Positions 46,269-58,340 of a stretch of DNA of 64,000 nucleotides are shown in pieces; position 1 is the first letter of the stretch, and every line of letters starts with the position of its first letter. The stretch is from contig JAIXMN010000004.1 of NCBI GenBank assembly GCA_025716815.1, positions 1,240,001 to 1,304,000 on the forward strand. Reading direction: 5' to 3'. A model generated the notes under the pieces. The model did no database searches. It was not told the DNA's origin and saw nothing but the letters and a program-made list of their open reading frames with translations. Position numbers and translations under genes: made by a program. The stretch is from Dichotomocladium elegans. Taxonomy: Eukaryota > Mucoromycota > Mucoromycetes > Mucorales > Lichtheimiaceae.

Positions 46269-48153
46269 TCAGCCAAGACTCCACCAGGTGCTAAGCGTAT
46301 CGAAGCTGACGATAGCGTTGGGGTTTCCACAGTTCTCGGTGTGTTTCTTGCGATGATGATGCTGCAGTGTGGTTAGCCTTTTTTTTTTCACGTGTTGATG
46401 TTGCATACTCACTGATTGGATTGCGATAGTGGTGTTCGGCGTCCTGCAATGGAACGCTGCGAGTTTTCCGAAGCCTTGGCGACTAATGAGGCGGTAATCT
46501 GTGGCGCTCAAGAGCCAGTTCTCGATCACAGCTGCGTTCACACCAGATACTGTCCGGCGACGATCTTGCGCCATAATCTCATCCTCGGTCTTGTTAGGGA
46601 AAAACTTGTGCTGTATTGTCTTTGTCTCAACATGTTCGATCGGCAGTCCTGTAATAACAGCCGTGACATCTTGGTAGGGTTCGCCTAGATACTCTCGTGC
46701 CTTTATCAGGTCATTGTTCAGAGATGCAAACTCGTTACGGAGACGAGTCGAGTCGGTGACAAGGAAATAGACGACTCGGAAATGCTGGGGGGTGCGGACG
46801 GAATCTCGAAGTTCGTTTGCGCATCGAAGGAAATGGTTCCACATCTCCAAGGTATTCTGGTCCTCTTCCGGATTGACAATATCGATATCTCCAGTACGTA
46901 TCTAGGAAAATAGTCATCTGATATATAACCTACATGGAAGAGGTATGTAGAGTTCAATAATCTACATACCTGAATTCCGATGCTCAGAACACTGTCCATC
47001 TCAAAGAGATTCTTGTATGCATTGATGAATTGCCGAGATCCAAACGTCGGCCGGAAGAGATAGTCGATGATGCAACGGAACGCGTTCTCCTTGGTTATGC
47101 CCATCTTGGTTAGCCGTTCAGGATATCGGGTAGACTCTTGGAATGTGCGGATGACAAAGGCTCGGTTCGTGTGCCATTCAATGTACTTTTTTTTTTTAAG
47201 AAAAGGAGAAGGAAACATAACAGTCAGTCTATGGAGACACGCACACAGAGCACCAGTCTCTCTCAATCGACAACGGTACCGATGCATTAAAGAGACTGTG
47301 AAAGTCCTGATCAGGGCCGTTTGGAAACAAATAGTTGCCAACGGAATGCCAGTTTCTGTTGAGCAAATCGACATGCATGTAGTCATGGCGTTCGACAAAG
47401 ACAGAGCGCATTTCTTCAGGGTCGAAACGCCAGTCGATGGTGGGCCGCTCAAAAAGGTCTTCAAGCAGCATCGGGTTTTCCGCGGCCCAGTGGGAAAGAT
47501 AGGCTCTGTCTGTCAAGAGGGCATAGAGAAATATCGAAACCATGCCGTTCATTCGATCCGCCAGTCCGCCACAGCCGCGACTGGCTCTGTGACCTGGATC
47601 TTCTCTGCAAACATAAGACACGAACGTTGGTTTACGGCTGCTGTCGAAAATACCCGCCTTGATACGACTGTAATCTTCCATGAGCATGTGATGGCGGGCT
47701 GCATATGCCCCTTGCCAATTTCCACACTCTCCGTTGAGGTTATAGGCCGCATCATCTTTATACCCGTAGCTAGCAGTCCACTTGGAACAATACGCATCAT
47801 AGTCCCTTTGAGGCACAAGATTCAGTGCTTTTAAAAGCGATGTATCAGGAGCCGGTGGCATGTAGGACCCATCCGGACTAGCTGGAATTAATGCATGCCC
47901 TGGATGATCACAGACTAGCAGCCTATTTTCTTCTCTGCTGGTAGAAGAAGGAGAGGAAAACCAATGGACTTTGTCTACTGTAGGAAATGATCAGTAGGCA
48001 CCATTTCTAGCGATGCTATGCGGAGTGAATGCGCATAAGTGTACCAGCACAGAATATCGTCGAGAGTTCCACGCAGACGGTAATGACAACGCTCAATACG
48101 GCCAAGAGCTTTGCTGTTTTGTAGAAAAGAAGATGTTTTTTGTGGAATATCAT
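46269..48153 (-). CDS. Type II membrane fucosyltransferase-like glycosyltransferase (GT37-like)
   Basis: Probable Golgi enzyme adding fucose to glycans. About five exons on the minus strand (48153-48045, from 47977, then further exons to 46269). A short cytosolic N-terminus and one signal anchor (LLAVLSVVITVCVELST) are followed by a lumenal catalytic part. The segment GCGGLADRMNGMVSIFLYALLTDRAYL resembles the conserved first block of plant xyloglucan and related alpha-1,2 fucosyltransferases. IRTGDIDIV is like the H/IRxGD block, and ISRQGFGKLAAF is like the final S-x-FGxxA motif. Joins such as NAS to YIEWHTNRAF and IGIQ to IRTGDID are phase 0. Fucose-containing polymers (mucoran) are typical of Mucorales walls, so a role there is a reasonable inference. 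Acceptor sugar is unknown. Confidence 0.68.
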
Positions 48154-48717
48154 TTTGTAAAATAAGTGAAAGAATGGCGACTAGAAGCCAGGTCAAATGA
48201 ACATCAATCCATGTTTCTTAAAAGTAGAGTTATTGATGATGTCGTTACACAGACTTGATGCCAGTAGGCGAATGCTTCCACTTTTCTGCAAACGACTTTC
48301 ATGCCCACCTTCCCTATTTTTATCCTTTCACAAAACAGCCCGCCAAGGTCCCCAAGTCGGGCAAATTGACCTTCTTATGCAATCTGCAACTGGGAATGAT
48401 TATGCAAAGCCAAACAAACAGCCCACAAGTTTGTCGATATTTGTTTTCCATCGGGTAATTAGAACCCAAAGTTAGCAGTCGTAATATCTAGTCTCATTCG
48501 GTTCTTTATGGAACATAAATGTCAGTAGTGCTATGTACAGTCGTTATACCGCAAATGTCACCTGTATTAGAATGCAACATCCATTTCTAAGCTAGTCGCG
48601 CATATGGTAGAAATGATGCGCTGTGAACCGTTCGTTGCGCGTGCATCTTCACAACTGCTGATTCCCCCGATGACACTGCAAGATACCTTCGGATAGATTG
48701 CTGTCTTTTTCATTTTA
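48154..48717. other. Intergenic, no gene recognised
   Basis: Upstream region of the fucosyltransferase-like gene and 3' flank of APC4. Nothing supported. Confidence 0.5.
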
Positions 48718-51700
48718 TTAACCATCCAGAAAATAGCTCGAAGCTTTTCGACTGAATCCAACAACGCCTGCTACACGTCTTCGAGGTCTCCCATTTGCCC
48801 CCAAAACACCCTTAATCGTCTGTGGTAGCTCCATTGACCTATTCCATGCGCGCTGTGCTAGGGCGTTAATATCTTCGTCATCTTTCTGATACAAGCCGAT
48901 CTACCTCCTGTATGCGGCTCACACAGATGCTGCTATCTTCGACTGGGCTATAGTCGAGTTCTTGGTAGTCGATAGTTCCGAGCAATGATCCGGCATCTTC
49001 TTCTTTAAGTCAGCATCGAAGGAGATTTGTAAAAATGGCTGGATTCTGATGCATACCATTCTCCGCCTCATACAATAGAGCAATCTCTCGTTCGTCTAGA
49101 AACTCAAAATCCGTGATTTTTCCTTTGGCCCATGTAATAGCGGCATAGTCTGTCGTATGACCTGACGATATGGACCGTTTCATGATGAGCACTACTTTAG
49201 AGATTAGTGGAGTCTATTAACTAGGGATCTTGGCGTTAAATGCCTTACGTATGTCTCCTGATGAAGTTCTTTGTAGAAGAGCGTAATATTGATGGGTTGC
49301 GTTTTTCTATGCAAAATTTAATGTTTGTGATCCTTGTATGCTTTACAAAAGCTTACTTGTTCCTCATTCATCCACGCATCAACCTGGCGCCCAACACAGT
49401 TTTCGTTTGTGAGATTAAATATTATTTCGCGAGAGTCCACAGCAACTGCATTTATGGAAAGCGCACTAGCAGGCAGCTGTAATGTGGTAACGCATGCGGC
49501 TGATAATTCATCCACCAGCTGTGGAAGGGCCGTTTCTGTACCATTCGTTTCTGCAGTAGAAATGGCCTAATTTAGCAAACCTTCGTCGTATGCTCCCAGG
49601 CAAAAACTGTCTACTTGCCTTCAGAGCTGACAGACTCGAAATAGTGTTTCAACCCATCAGACGCAAACGAATTGCGAATATAGTCAATCACAAGCCATTG
49701 GTCATAATTTTTTCGCTCAGCTTCTGGACCACCTTCGCTGAATTTGACCAACACTGTTCGATTCAGTGTATTGAACAAATCACTTTCTCCGTTAAACTTA
49801 CTGTCTTCCATCCATTTCATAAACTCTTGGAACGATAACGACACCTTGGTGATATCTGCAAGATATCTTTCTAGCTGCTGCATTAAGATTTTCAGCCCAT
49901 CAATGCATCCACGCACTGCAACAATGTCAAGTAGCTTGTCATATCGCTCTGTCCTATAATGAATAGCTATCATAAGTACTATGAGAATGGAAAGTTGAGG
50001 TTGTTTTGATTACCACAAAGCATATCCGTATAGTGTAGTAAAATGATATAGCAGCCTTTCGCATGCCGGCTGGAGATGTTCGCAAACAATTGCTTGCAGA
50101 CTACTATATCCATGTGATGATCGACTTTCCCATCGTTTGCATTGCTTTTTGTGGTTTACCATTGTCAACTTTGTTGGAGACTCTCGTTCTTCTTTCAGCT
50201 CACCTGCTCATTCAATATTTCGGTAAAGTATTCATAAACCGCCTCGCAGGGATGTCCAGTCGCGATCAAGCCGAGAAGTTCAACATCAGGCATAGGTTCA
50301 GAATTGCCTATGACCGAAAGTGAGTGCATCGTTGGGTGCTAGAAGCGAAACAGAATAGATGTTACCGTTCCTCTGGAGCAAACAATCCGCTATTTTCTTT
50401 GCATTATTTATCGTCAAACTAGTGATCGTAGTATGGTGCTTAACAAGCACAGAAAAACAGTGCTTGATATATTTTGAGAGAAACAGGATATGTGCTTGCA
50501 CCGAAGCAATATTGCACAATTCTGTTCGTCTTGACCGGAGAAGATCGCATTCGACGGTAGAAAGAACGAGCTCATCCGGCTTTCGATACAGTAAAACTTC
50601 CATGGCATTTACACCAGGATCTGTACCTATTGCAGCTATGCTAGCTTTCTTTTCTGGTTTAAATATCTGTTTCGCTTTCTTTTGTATCATCCACTCACTT
50701 TTGGACTGTTGCCCAGAACATCGAATGTTCCAATGTGGTAGTCGGCGTTCATACTACGCATGTTAGCTGAATCCATTCTTCCGATACTCTGCCTACCATA
50801 AATATACATGTCCCGAGCTGTCCCCAATCAAGAGAAGCGTATGCTCCATTTTCAATGCTCGGGGTGGATCAGGCAGTGGTGGCTTGACCTGCTTCGCGTT
50901 GGGGATCAAGGGCCTATGTGTGCCTTACATGAGCTCATCCACTCCACTCAGTTTGACGGAGGCGTATTCCTTCTAACTTACGCCGGTTGATCAGGGGGTT
51001 CCATACTCAGTGGAGGCAGGTGATTGTCAAAGTCGAAAACGCTTGGATCAAAACCATACTTCATTGCACCCGATGATTATTCCCTACTCTGTATAAACAT
51101 CGTCATATTTTTTTTTACCTGATTCGCCCCGTACTCTTCCCGTTTTGAAAACTTCACCCACGCAAGCGACGTGATGCTACTCTGTCCAGGCGATTGCCAG
51201 CAAGTGCTGCTCTTAGGTTTGTAGCAGGTGGCATCCACGCGCGTCACAAGGCCGCTTTCACTGCCAATGACAAACTCATGGCCTAGATACGTGTCAGTGC
51301 AAGTTTCTTTTGCTTATATTATTCGTCATGAGGAAAGAAGCTGAAATGTCGCCAACCATTTGGATCCCAAGCAAGAGCTGTCACGGCGGATTCATCAGGA
51401 GAGGGCATGTCCCAGACAGGCGAAGTACCATCGCGACAAAGCGCGATGGTATTGTCATGATATAGAATGGCAGCAAGATCGGAGGTGGGACACCAGACAA
51501 TCTTGGTTGCACGCTTCTTGAGGATTTTCTCTGAATAAACAGGAAACATGGGAAGTGGTGTGTGCTGCTTTTGCAATCTTCCACTGCCCCCACTCCCAGC
51601 CCGCATAAACTTAATTTCCCAGAAAAATTACATGCGCTGTCTGCTTCCATCCTACACCCCCAGGGGGGAGTTGCCACTCAACAATAACAAGGCGCGAGGC

Positions 51701-51866
51701 GATGAGCTTTACGAGAATTACGAAGTAAAAAAGAGAGGAAAACGGAGATCCCTGTCGTGCCCCTAGAGTATAGGAGGATTTCTCTATCAAAGATCATGAC
51801 GTTCCTGCTAGTGAACACTTTTTTTTTTGGGAGATTCGGTTCCTGCAGCTCATCAAACAATTTCAT
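48718..51866 (-). CDS. APC4: Anaphase-promoting complex subunit 4
   Basis: Scaffold subunit of the APC/C ubiquitin ligase that drives the metaphase-anaphase transition. Many exons (at least eight) on the minus strand. N-terminus MKLFDELQEPNLPKK, then a WD40 half with KIVWCPTSDLAAILYHDNTI and SAVTALAWDPNGW, the signature of Apc4 proteins, and further strands (VIGSESGLVTRVDATC, SSITSLAWVKFS). A helical Apc4 region follows (LDIVAVRGCIDGLKILMQQL, SLSFQEFMKWMEDS). The C-terminus restores beta structure (GVLGANGRPRRRVAGVVGF). Exact borders of the middle exons are not all resolved. Its start is 142 bp from that of the divergent anillin-like gene. Confidence 0.8.
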
Positions 51867-52008
51867 TTTAAGACAGGTGGGAGTCCGCCTGTGCTAATTG
51901 CCATACCGGGTAATAGGTCTTGCTGTAGAATGACTTCTCGACTCCCCCATTGCAATCGCCCCCCGTTCAGTGGACCTTCCTTTTCTTTCATTAACTTATC
52001 CCTTCTCC
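51867..52008. promoter_or_regulatory. Short divergent promoter, APC4 / anillin-like gene
   Basis: 142 bp between opposed start codons of two cell-division genes. No defined site recognised. Confidence 0.6.
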
Positions 52009-52343
52009 ATGACAGGGGCCATTAGCACTGATTCTGTCAGCGAATGGTCCGTCGCCATCCAGGAGGCCAATCTTCTTCGTGTCCAGCAACTTCTTCATTC
52101 TAATCCTGATCTGCTATGGACGTCACTAGACGATTGGGATCCCGAGGGCGATGCTTCGCACATTATTGAACAGCTGTTGCACTCCGGAAATCTCGGCTCA
52201 TCCCTTGACAATATATGCGCGTTGCACTATACCCTCCTTCAATATTACGAACCCCTACCAGGTGACACGCTGACCCTTGCCCAGCTCCAAACGCAGCGTC
52301 TATTGTCTTTTCTCATCGAGGCAAGTTGTCATGCAATAAAAGA

Positions 52344-52385
<42 letters not shown>

Positions 52386-55043
52386 AGGGAGTAGTGTGAA
52401 AGCAAGCAAGGGAAAGGCTCACGACATATCAATATAGAATGCAACAAAAGAGGATCTGGACAATAAACGATGGGGAAATTGCAATAATACGACGTTACAT
52501 CTCGTTAGTTTTCTGGGACATTTCCAGGTTGCACGACGACTTATTGAAGATAAAAATGTATCGCCAGACATACCCAACGATCTTGGACATCTTGCACGCA
52601 ACGTTGCCCAGACCGAAGAGCTTGCGCACATCTTATCCAAAGGAAAAATAATGAAGCAACAACAACAACAACGACAGATCCGGTCGGTTGCATCCAACGA
52701 TCGATTCAAGCAACTGCGCCAGATCGCAGAGTCAACCCCTTCCTCTAAAGAAGTCAACTCAACACGCCAAGCTGAGGGCCGCTTCTTTCGCCCTGGCCAC
52801 GTCGCAGAGAGCAAGCGCAAAGTCCTGACGGATGAGGAGGTTGAGTTAGAAAAACAACGCGCCAGGCGTCGAGAAGAAGTGTCCATCCTGGCAAAACGCT
52901 CGGCGGTGAAGAACAACCCACTCTTCAAAAAGATCCAGGAAGAACAACAACAGCAGCAACAGCTTCGACCTGGGCGGCTGCGGACTCAAATCCAAGACAA
53001 GTCGGTCGAGCCGACCAGCACCGCAAATGAGAATCATGATTCTAACGACGAGGAAAATAACAAGAAAAAACGGAACAGTAAAGTCATCTCGTCTCTTCGT
53101 AACAAGACTTATGTGTCTTCCAGCGTATTCCGTCAATCTGAACCAGAGCGACCCATAATTGCAAAGCGAGTGCAACGCCAGACACAAGAGGATGATCAAC
53201 GCGATGGAAAGACCGACGAGGAAAGTCTGCAGCGGCAGCATCAAGAAGAGGAGGCGAAAAGGAAGCAGCTGGAGCATGAGGAGCAAAAGATGCAAGAGGA
53301 AGAGCGATGGCGACAACAAGAGCAACAGCAGCAGCAACAGCAGCAGCAACACGAACAGAGAACACATGAGTACCAGCACCAGGAAAAGCATGCTCAGTTA
53401 CCGCCTCTTGCACTCGATACCACGAGCCGAGATATAGTCCAACGAGACCAATTATCTCCTATTACGCCCATCAACGAGTACAAAGCCACAAGGACATCTG
53501 ATATACCTTCTGCAGACGCACGAAAAAGTATGGAACGTCGGCGGCTCAGTGGAAGCCAAAAATCCCAATGGGCCATCGGCATGACATCTTGGGCTTCGGT
53601 GATGCACAAGACTGAGAGGCTGCCAACTGTTCCTGCCGAAGATAGCGGGTCTGACGATGAGCAGTGGTATGATAGTCAGGATGACCTCAGCCCACGAAAG
53701 CGAGCAGATGCTGAAGCAAAGCTTACCGGAAGGAAACCGTCAGAACAGAACCCACTTCAAGTTCCTAGCCCTGTATCCCTGTCAGATGAAGACAAGGAGA
53801 AGTCTACACCAGGAAACAACCCACCTGATGACCCGACATTGACATCATTCTTGTGTTCACAGCCATTGTCAATAGATGAGCTGCTTGTTGATAGTTATCT
53901 TTCTGGATCGACTGCATCAGCAGCATCATCACCTTTTGCTACGGCAAAAAATCACGACGAAGAGGTCAAGAAGCACAAAGGAGAAGACCAACCCGAGGAA
54001 GTATATGGGAGTGTTGCTGTGACAACGACTTCCCGGTATATCCGACGTTTGTCCCGAGAGTATAACAGGACTACTGATGAATCGGATAAATTCAAGGATC
54101 ACAGCTTATCTCCCCTCCATCATGACGACAGTCAGTTCAAAATCAAGCGCACCCCTCTCCGGACACCCTCCGATGTAACTTCTTCAGTGTCCAAGAACTC
54201 GGGGGCAACAATTAAGAGAAGCCAGACGACGATCCTACAGAGCCTTACCAACTCTGTTCCTCTGGGGGTCTCTCAAAAGAGGTCAGATGGCAAGCCATCG
54301 CGTCACGGCAAACTCTATCTTCGAGTGAATGCCGCAAGCAATATTCTGCTTCCCTTGCCCAAGGAGCAGACCTATGTGCGCTGTGTCATCAGTGACGACA
54401 AGTATGAGTATATGTCCCGCTACGAGGTTTTAGGACAGCATGTGCAGTTTAACTACGAGTGCATTATCGATACAGAGCCGGACATGATTGTTACCATCTC
54501 ATTGCATGTCCGGCCAGACTTGCATCTTCGATCGAAAATGCCTATTGCACGCTTGTTCTCGTCGTCCAGAAAGCATCAAAAAGGTGCTCCCACATTGTCA
54601 TCCTACATTTATCAAGAGGATGGATCCATTGGCCGCGCACGATTTGCATTGGCGCATATGATGCGTGGATGTTTCATGCGATCCTATTCAGCAAAATTCG
54701 ACTGTTTCAACGCATGGTCGACTGAGCGGAGTCACCGACAAAAGCACCAGCAAGACGATAACTCGCTAAAGGTGATTGGGGATCTGGATGTTGAAATGCT
54801 ATATTTGCCCGTGGATGATCCTGCTGCGGTAAGTGGATAGAAACAGAAACTTACGGATCCAAGCCAACGCCTCTATTGCAGACGATCCCGCGGAACCTAC
54901 GTGATTGCGACATGGCTATTCGGATTCAACAGTGGAATGAAACATTTTGGAACACCGAAAACCTGACAACCAGCGTGCCCCGCATAACGCCCGGAGCTCA
55001 TCAATACAGCAAGCAACCAACACGATCCGCTACCCTTTTGTAG
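52009..55043 (+). CDS. Anillin/Bud4-like protein with coiled-coil and C2-like domain
   Basis: Probably a cytokinetic or septin-associated scaffold. Exons 52009-52320, 52528-54828 and 54882-55043 (2775 nt, 924 aa). The N-terminal part (about 170 residues) is helical and ankyrin-like. A long Gln/Glu/Arg-rich coiled coil follows (CAA/CAG-rich, about 52650-53400), then a Ser-rich disordered middle with SDDEQWYDSQDD. The C-terminal part matches the anillin-homology C2-like domain: KLYLRVNAASNILLPLP, YVRCVISDDKYEY, DMIVTISLHVRPDLHLR, then DVEMLYLPVDDP and IPRNLRDCDMAIRIQQW, the linker that normally precedes a PH domain. The PH domain is missing; the last frame ends soon after, and another frame stays open to about 55110. 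Intron 1 is GC-AG (gag|gcaagt) and contains a (GA)n repeat. Confidence 0.65.
52355..52390 (+). repeat. (GA)n repeat inside intron 1 of the anillin-like gene
   Basis: About 35 bp of GA/GGGA repeats within the GC-AG intron, close to the 5' splice site. Confidence 0.85.
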
Positions 55044-55439
55044 CGCCGTCGAAGAATCCATGGATGATTCTGTTTTCACTGTTCATGTTACACTCAATAG
55101 TTCACTCTAGTATATACTCCTGATTATTCTTCTTTTTCAAAAATATATAGAACGCGTCGTTTAGCTCCCAGACTTAGCGCCGATTTACTTAAAAAGTCAC
55201 TGCTATCTTGCATAAGAACCTTTCCTCTTCTCCCCCCCTTCCTCTCACTCACCTGCACCTTGCCATTTAACTTATCTCTCCACCCTCAAACCACCTGTGG
55301 TCTAAGAATCAATTAGTCATCGTGATAGATTTTGGTCATTGTTTCGGAAGATCGAGGCGCTTAACGGATTCAGGCTCCATGTCTCCAGTAATTTCAACAT
55401 CATCCCATGCAGATTCTACCGAAATCATGAAGTCAATAA
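55044..55439. other. Intergenic region between anillin-like and alpha-galactosidase-like genes
   Basis: Includes pyrimidine-rich stretches. The true start of the glycosidase gene may lie here, because upstream pieces in other frames look protein-like. Confidence 0.4.
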
Positions 55440-56942
55440 GGTTTGGGTGCCGATTGGGCAGAAAAGAACAAGCGGAATTGTATTCATTTGAACAGCCCAC
55501 CCGAATGGGCACGTAAGCCCTTGTTAGGATTCTCTACGTGGTCTACGCAACTTCTCGACGATGTGCCGGGCTATGGCGGAAAGCATACCCAACCCTGGTG
55601 AGGGGAAGAAGACCAAAAATTCCTCAAGAATGAGGATTAGACGCTAATTTTTTTCTGCAGGTTCAACGAATCCAATATAAAAGCAATTTCCGATGCGATG
55701 GCGTTGCGGCTTCCCAAATACGAATATATAAACCTCGATTCTGGATGGTAATAAAGGATTATCTGACTCGATACGATCGCTTGCTCATCCTATTTTCATG
55801 AAAGGAGCGAAGGATGCGATGAATTGGGCCGATGGACATATCGACACGATCTGTTTCCTGGAGGGCTGAAAGCCCTTTCAGATTACCTAAAGAAAAATGG
55901 CCACAAGCTCGGACTTTACATGCTGCCGGGTGTACGCAAAGACGCATATGAGGCCAACACACCGATCAAAGGAACCAATCATCGCGTTCGAGATATTATT
56001 CGCCAGAGAAAGGACGGGAATGGATTCAAGGATACGACATACATGCCTGATAGCCTTCCGGAAGCTGCGCAAGCCTATTACGATTCGATTGCGGATCTGT
56101 ATGCAGAATGGGGCGTGTCGTTTGTCAAGTTAGATGGATGTGGTCCTGGCGGTGGCGACCAGTACTACCCCTACCAAGCACCTGACAATCGCGAATGCCT
56201 GAGGATGATGACAAAAGCCTTTCACCGACACAATATCTGGGTCGAGCTATCTTGGTACATGGACCACACTTATGTTGAGGACTGGGCACGGTATGCAAAC
56301 GGCGCGCGTATCTTTATTGACATTGAGTCCTACTCAACAAAGACAATGACTTCGTCCCATCGCGTTTTCCAGCGAATTAGCCAAGCTGCACGCTGGGTTG
56401 ACAAAGGGATGATTGGATCAGACTATGGATTCTTCCTCGACCTGGATGTCGTATTAGTCGGAATGGTAGTTAAAGGAAAATGTGTGGATGGACTCGACAA
56501 CGACGATGTACGCATGTCCTATATCAGCTTCTGGGCGCTACTAAGCTCTGTCTTCTGCATTGGTGCCGATCCCCGCATGATACCAGACAAGTACCTCGCC
56601 ATGCTTAACAATCCCGATATCCTTGCAATCCATCAAGCAGGAAACATGGCACGGCCTGTGGGGTCTGGCGACGTCTGGCAAAATCGCAAACAAATTTGGT
56701 GGAAAGCTATGCCGGATGGCAGAATTTGCGTCGGCTTGTTCAACGCACACACATACATGTTCATGCTTGGTGTGTCACATGACTTCAAGTTAGATTTGCG
56801 CGATGTTGGCATCACTTCCAAGCGGGCAGACGCGTATGATGTCTGGAAAGGGGAGAGCATTGGTACTCTGGAAGGCGAATATGGTGTTCGTCTGAGGCCA
56901 GGGCAGTGTCAAATACTCTTTCTCACGCCGCAGATACATTAG
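55440..56942 (+). CDS. Alpha-galactosidase-like glycoside hydrolase (clan GH-D, GH27/36 type)
   Basis: Retaining glycosidase of the alpha-galactosidase fold. Supported exons end at 55597, then 55661-55747 and 55805-56942. Conserved segments: ARKPLLGFSTWSTQ (N-terminal strand, GH27 GWNSW-like), FNESNIKAISDAMA, YEYINLDSGW, LGRWTYRHDLFPGGLKALSDYL, HKLGLYMLPG, then the nucleophile strand VSFVKLDGCGPGG (Asp in KLD), and FFLDLDVVLVG, which carries the probable acid/base Asp. YISFWALLSSVFCIGADPR and a small beta domain (GVRLRPGQCQILFL) close the protein. No secretion signal was found because the 5' end is unresolved: the frame is open only from 55440 with no clear ATG, so at least one upstream exon is missing. 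The DP(D)M spacing differs from typical GH27, so substrate is uncertain. Confidence 0.72.
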
Positions 56943-57261
56943 ATCAAGTATAGACTCATTATCACTAGACACAATATGATTTACAACTCAAGCCTCGTGT
57001 GGCCCTTGTGAATGATCCCTTAGAAGTTGATGTGTCGGGGGATAATCCATTGTGTCTGTTCCCTTTACTCTGACCAATAAGAGCCCGTTATTTTCTTTTT
57101 GGAGGCGGAAAGGGAAAGGGTCGCTTGGTCATTTTTTTTCATCCACTTCATCCCTTTTCCCATCCATCCATCCCATCCATCTATAACCCTCATACACGTA
57201 AGTTAAGCACCAAGAATAGACAATGGATGCATTAAGTGGCTGACATGACCGATGCAATAGT
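56943..57261. other. Intergenic, RPL9 promoter
   Basis: About 320 bp. A repeat of ccatccatcc type and a likely 5' UTR intron acceptor (aatag) just before the RPL9 ATG are present. Confidence 0.5.
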
Positions 57262-57895
57262 ATGAAAGATATCCGAAAGAGCGACGAGCTTGCCATTCCA
57301 GAGAACGTGACCGTCAAGGTCCAGAGCCGCATTGTCGAGGTCGAGGGTCCCCGCGGCAAGCTTACAAAGAATTTGCGCCACCTCAACATTGAGATCAAGC
57401 CTGTCGGCAACAAAAAACTTGAGTTTGCAGTCTACCACGGCGTCCGCAAGCATGTTGCTGCTATCCGCACTGTACGGTCTATCATTAACAACATGATCGT
57501 TGGCGTCACCAAAGGATTCGAGTACAAGCTGCGCTATGTGTATGCCCATTTTCCCATCAATGTGATCGTTAATGGCAGTGGTGATGCTGTCGAGATTCGC
57601 AATTTCTTGGGCCAGAAGGTCGTCTTCCACGTCAAGATGCGTGAGGGTGTGAAGTGCGAGGCTTCCAAGAGTCAGAAGGATGAACTTATCATTACCGGCA
57701 ATGATCTTGAGGCTGTTTCTCAGTCAGGTAAGTTTTGTTTTCGGATCTAGTTTGCGGGATGGGCTGCTAATGCGAGAAAATGGGGTTGTTTATCTAGCTG
57801 CTGATATCCAACAGACATGCCGCGTTAAGAACAAGGATATCCGAAAGTTCTTGGATGGTATTTACGTTTCTGAGCGCAACGTTCTTGAAGCGTAA
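57262..57895 (+). CDS. RPL9: 60S ribosomal protein L9 (uL6)
   Basis: Large-subunit ribosomal protein near the sarcin-ricin loop. Two exons, 57262-57727 and 57798-57895 (564 nt, 187 aa). It starts MKDIRKSDELAIPENVTV, then VEGPRGKLTKNLRHL, HGVRKHVAAIRTVRSIINNMI, VTKGFEYKLRYVYAHFPIN, the signature GDAVEIRNFLGQK, and the end QTCRVKNKDIRKFLDGIYVSE. Codon use is C-rich at third positions like other ribosomal genes. The acceptor-like sequence directly upstream suggests a leader intron. Confidence 0.97.
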
Positions 57896-58340
57896 AATGC
57901 CGTCCCCCTCCCAAGCGCGCGCCACACCGCCCGCTTTCCTCCCCGCTCCGTCTTGTCACGCCCTTCTTCTCCTTTCTACCAGAGCCCTTTGAGGTTGTTT
58001 GAAAGGTGTAAGAAGAGCGCGATGGGTGGTGGGAGGAATTTAATAAAGATACACACATGTCCCGGGATAGGCTAAGGTTGTCATCCCACCCGAATTTTTT
58101 CTTCGTGTTGATGTCTTGGGGAGAGGGAGAGGAGATGTCTATGGGTTGTGGATCTTGTACAATAATCGTCGTGCCATACCTCTGGGGTTGGAGGGTGTCT
58201 AACGCCGTCGGTTGCAATTTGAGATGAATAAACGTACCTTTGTTCGAATCATACCTTCGGTCTTCCGGTTTGGTTGTGTGACACATGTGTGGTTTATGTA
58301 TCCTTCTGTGTATGAATTTTTGTGGGCCCTTTGATTGAGC
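57896..58340. other. Intergenic, RPL9 3' flank
   Basis: Possible small minus-strand frame (57825-58286) overlapping the RPL9 3' end; it contains a donor-like site but no recognised product. No firm gene. Missing N-terminal exon(s) of the following kinase may also be here. Confidence 0.4.

Noticed and set aside
52846..53413. Leucine-rich minus-strand frames opposite the anillin-like coiled coil
   Set aside because: They mirror the CAA/CAG/GAG-rich coding strand, which reads as Leu/Val on the other strand.
57825..58286. 153-aa minus-strand frame downstream of RPL9
   Set aside because: It overlaps the RPL9 coding end in antisense and matches nothing I recognise; part may be a small gene with a GTACGT donor near 58235, but the evidence is too thin.
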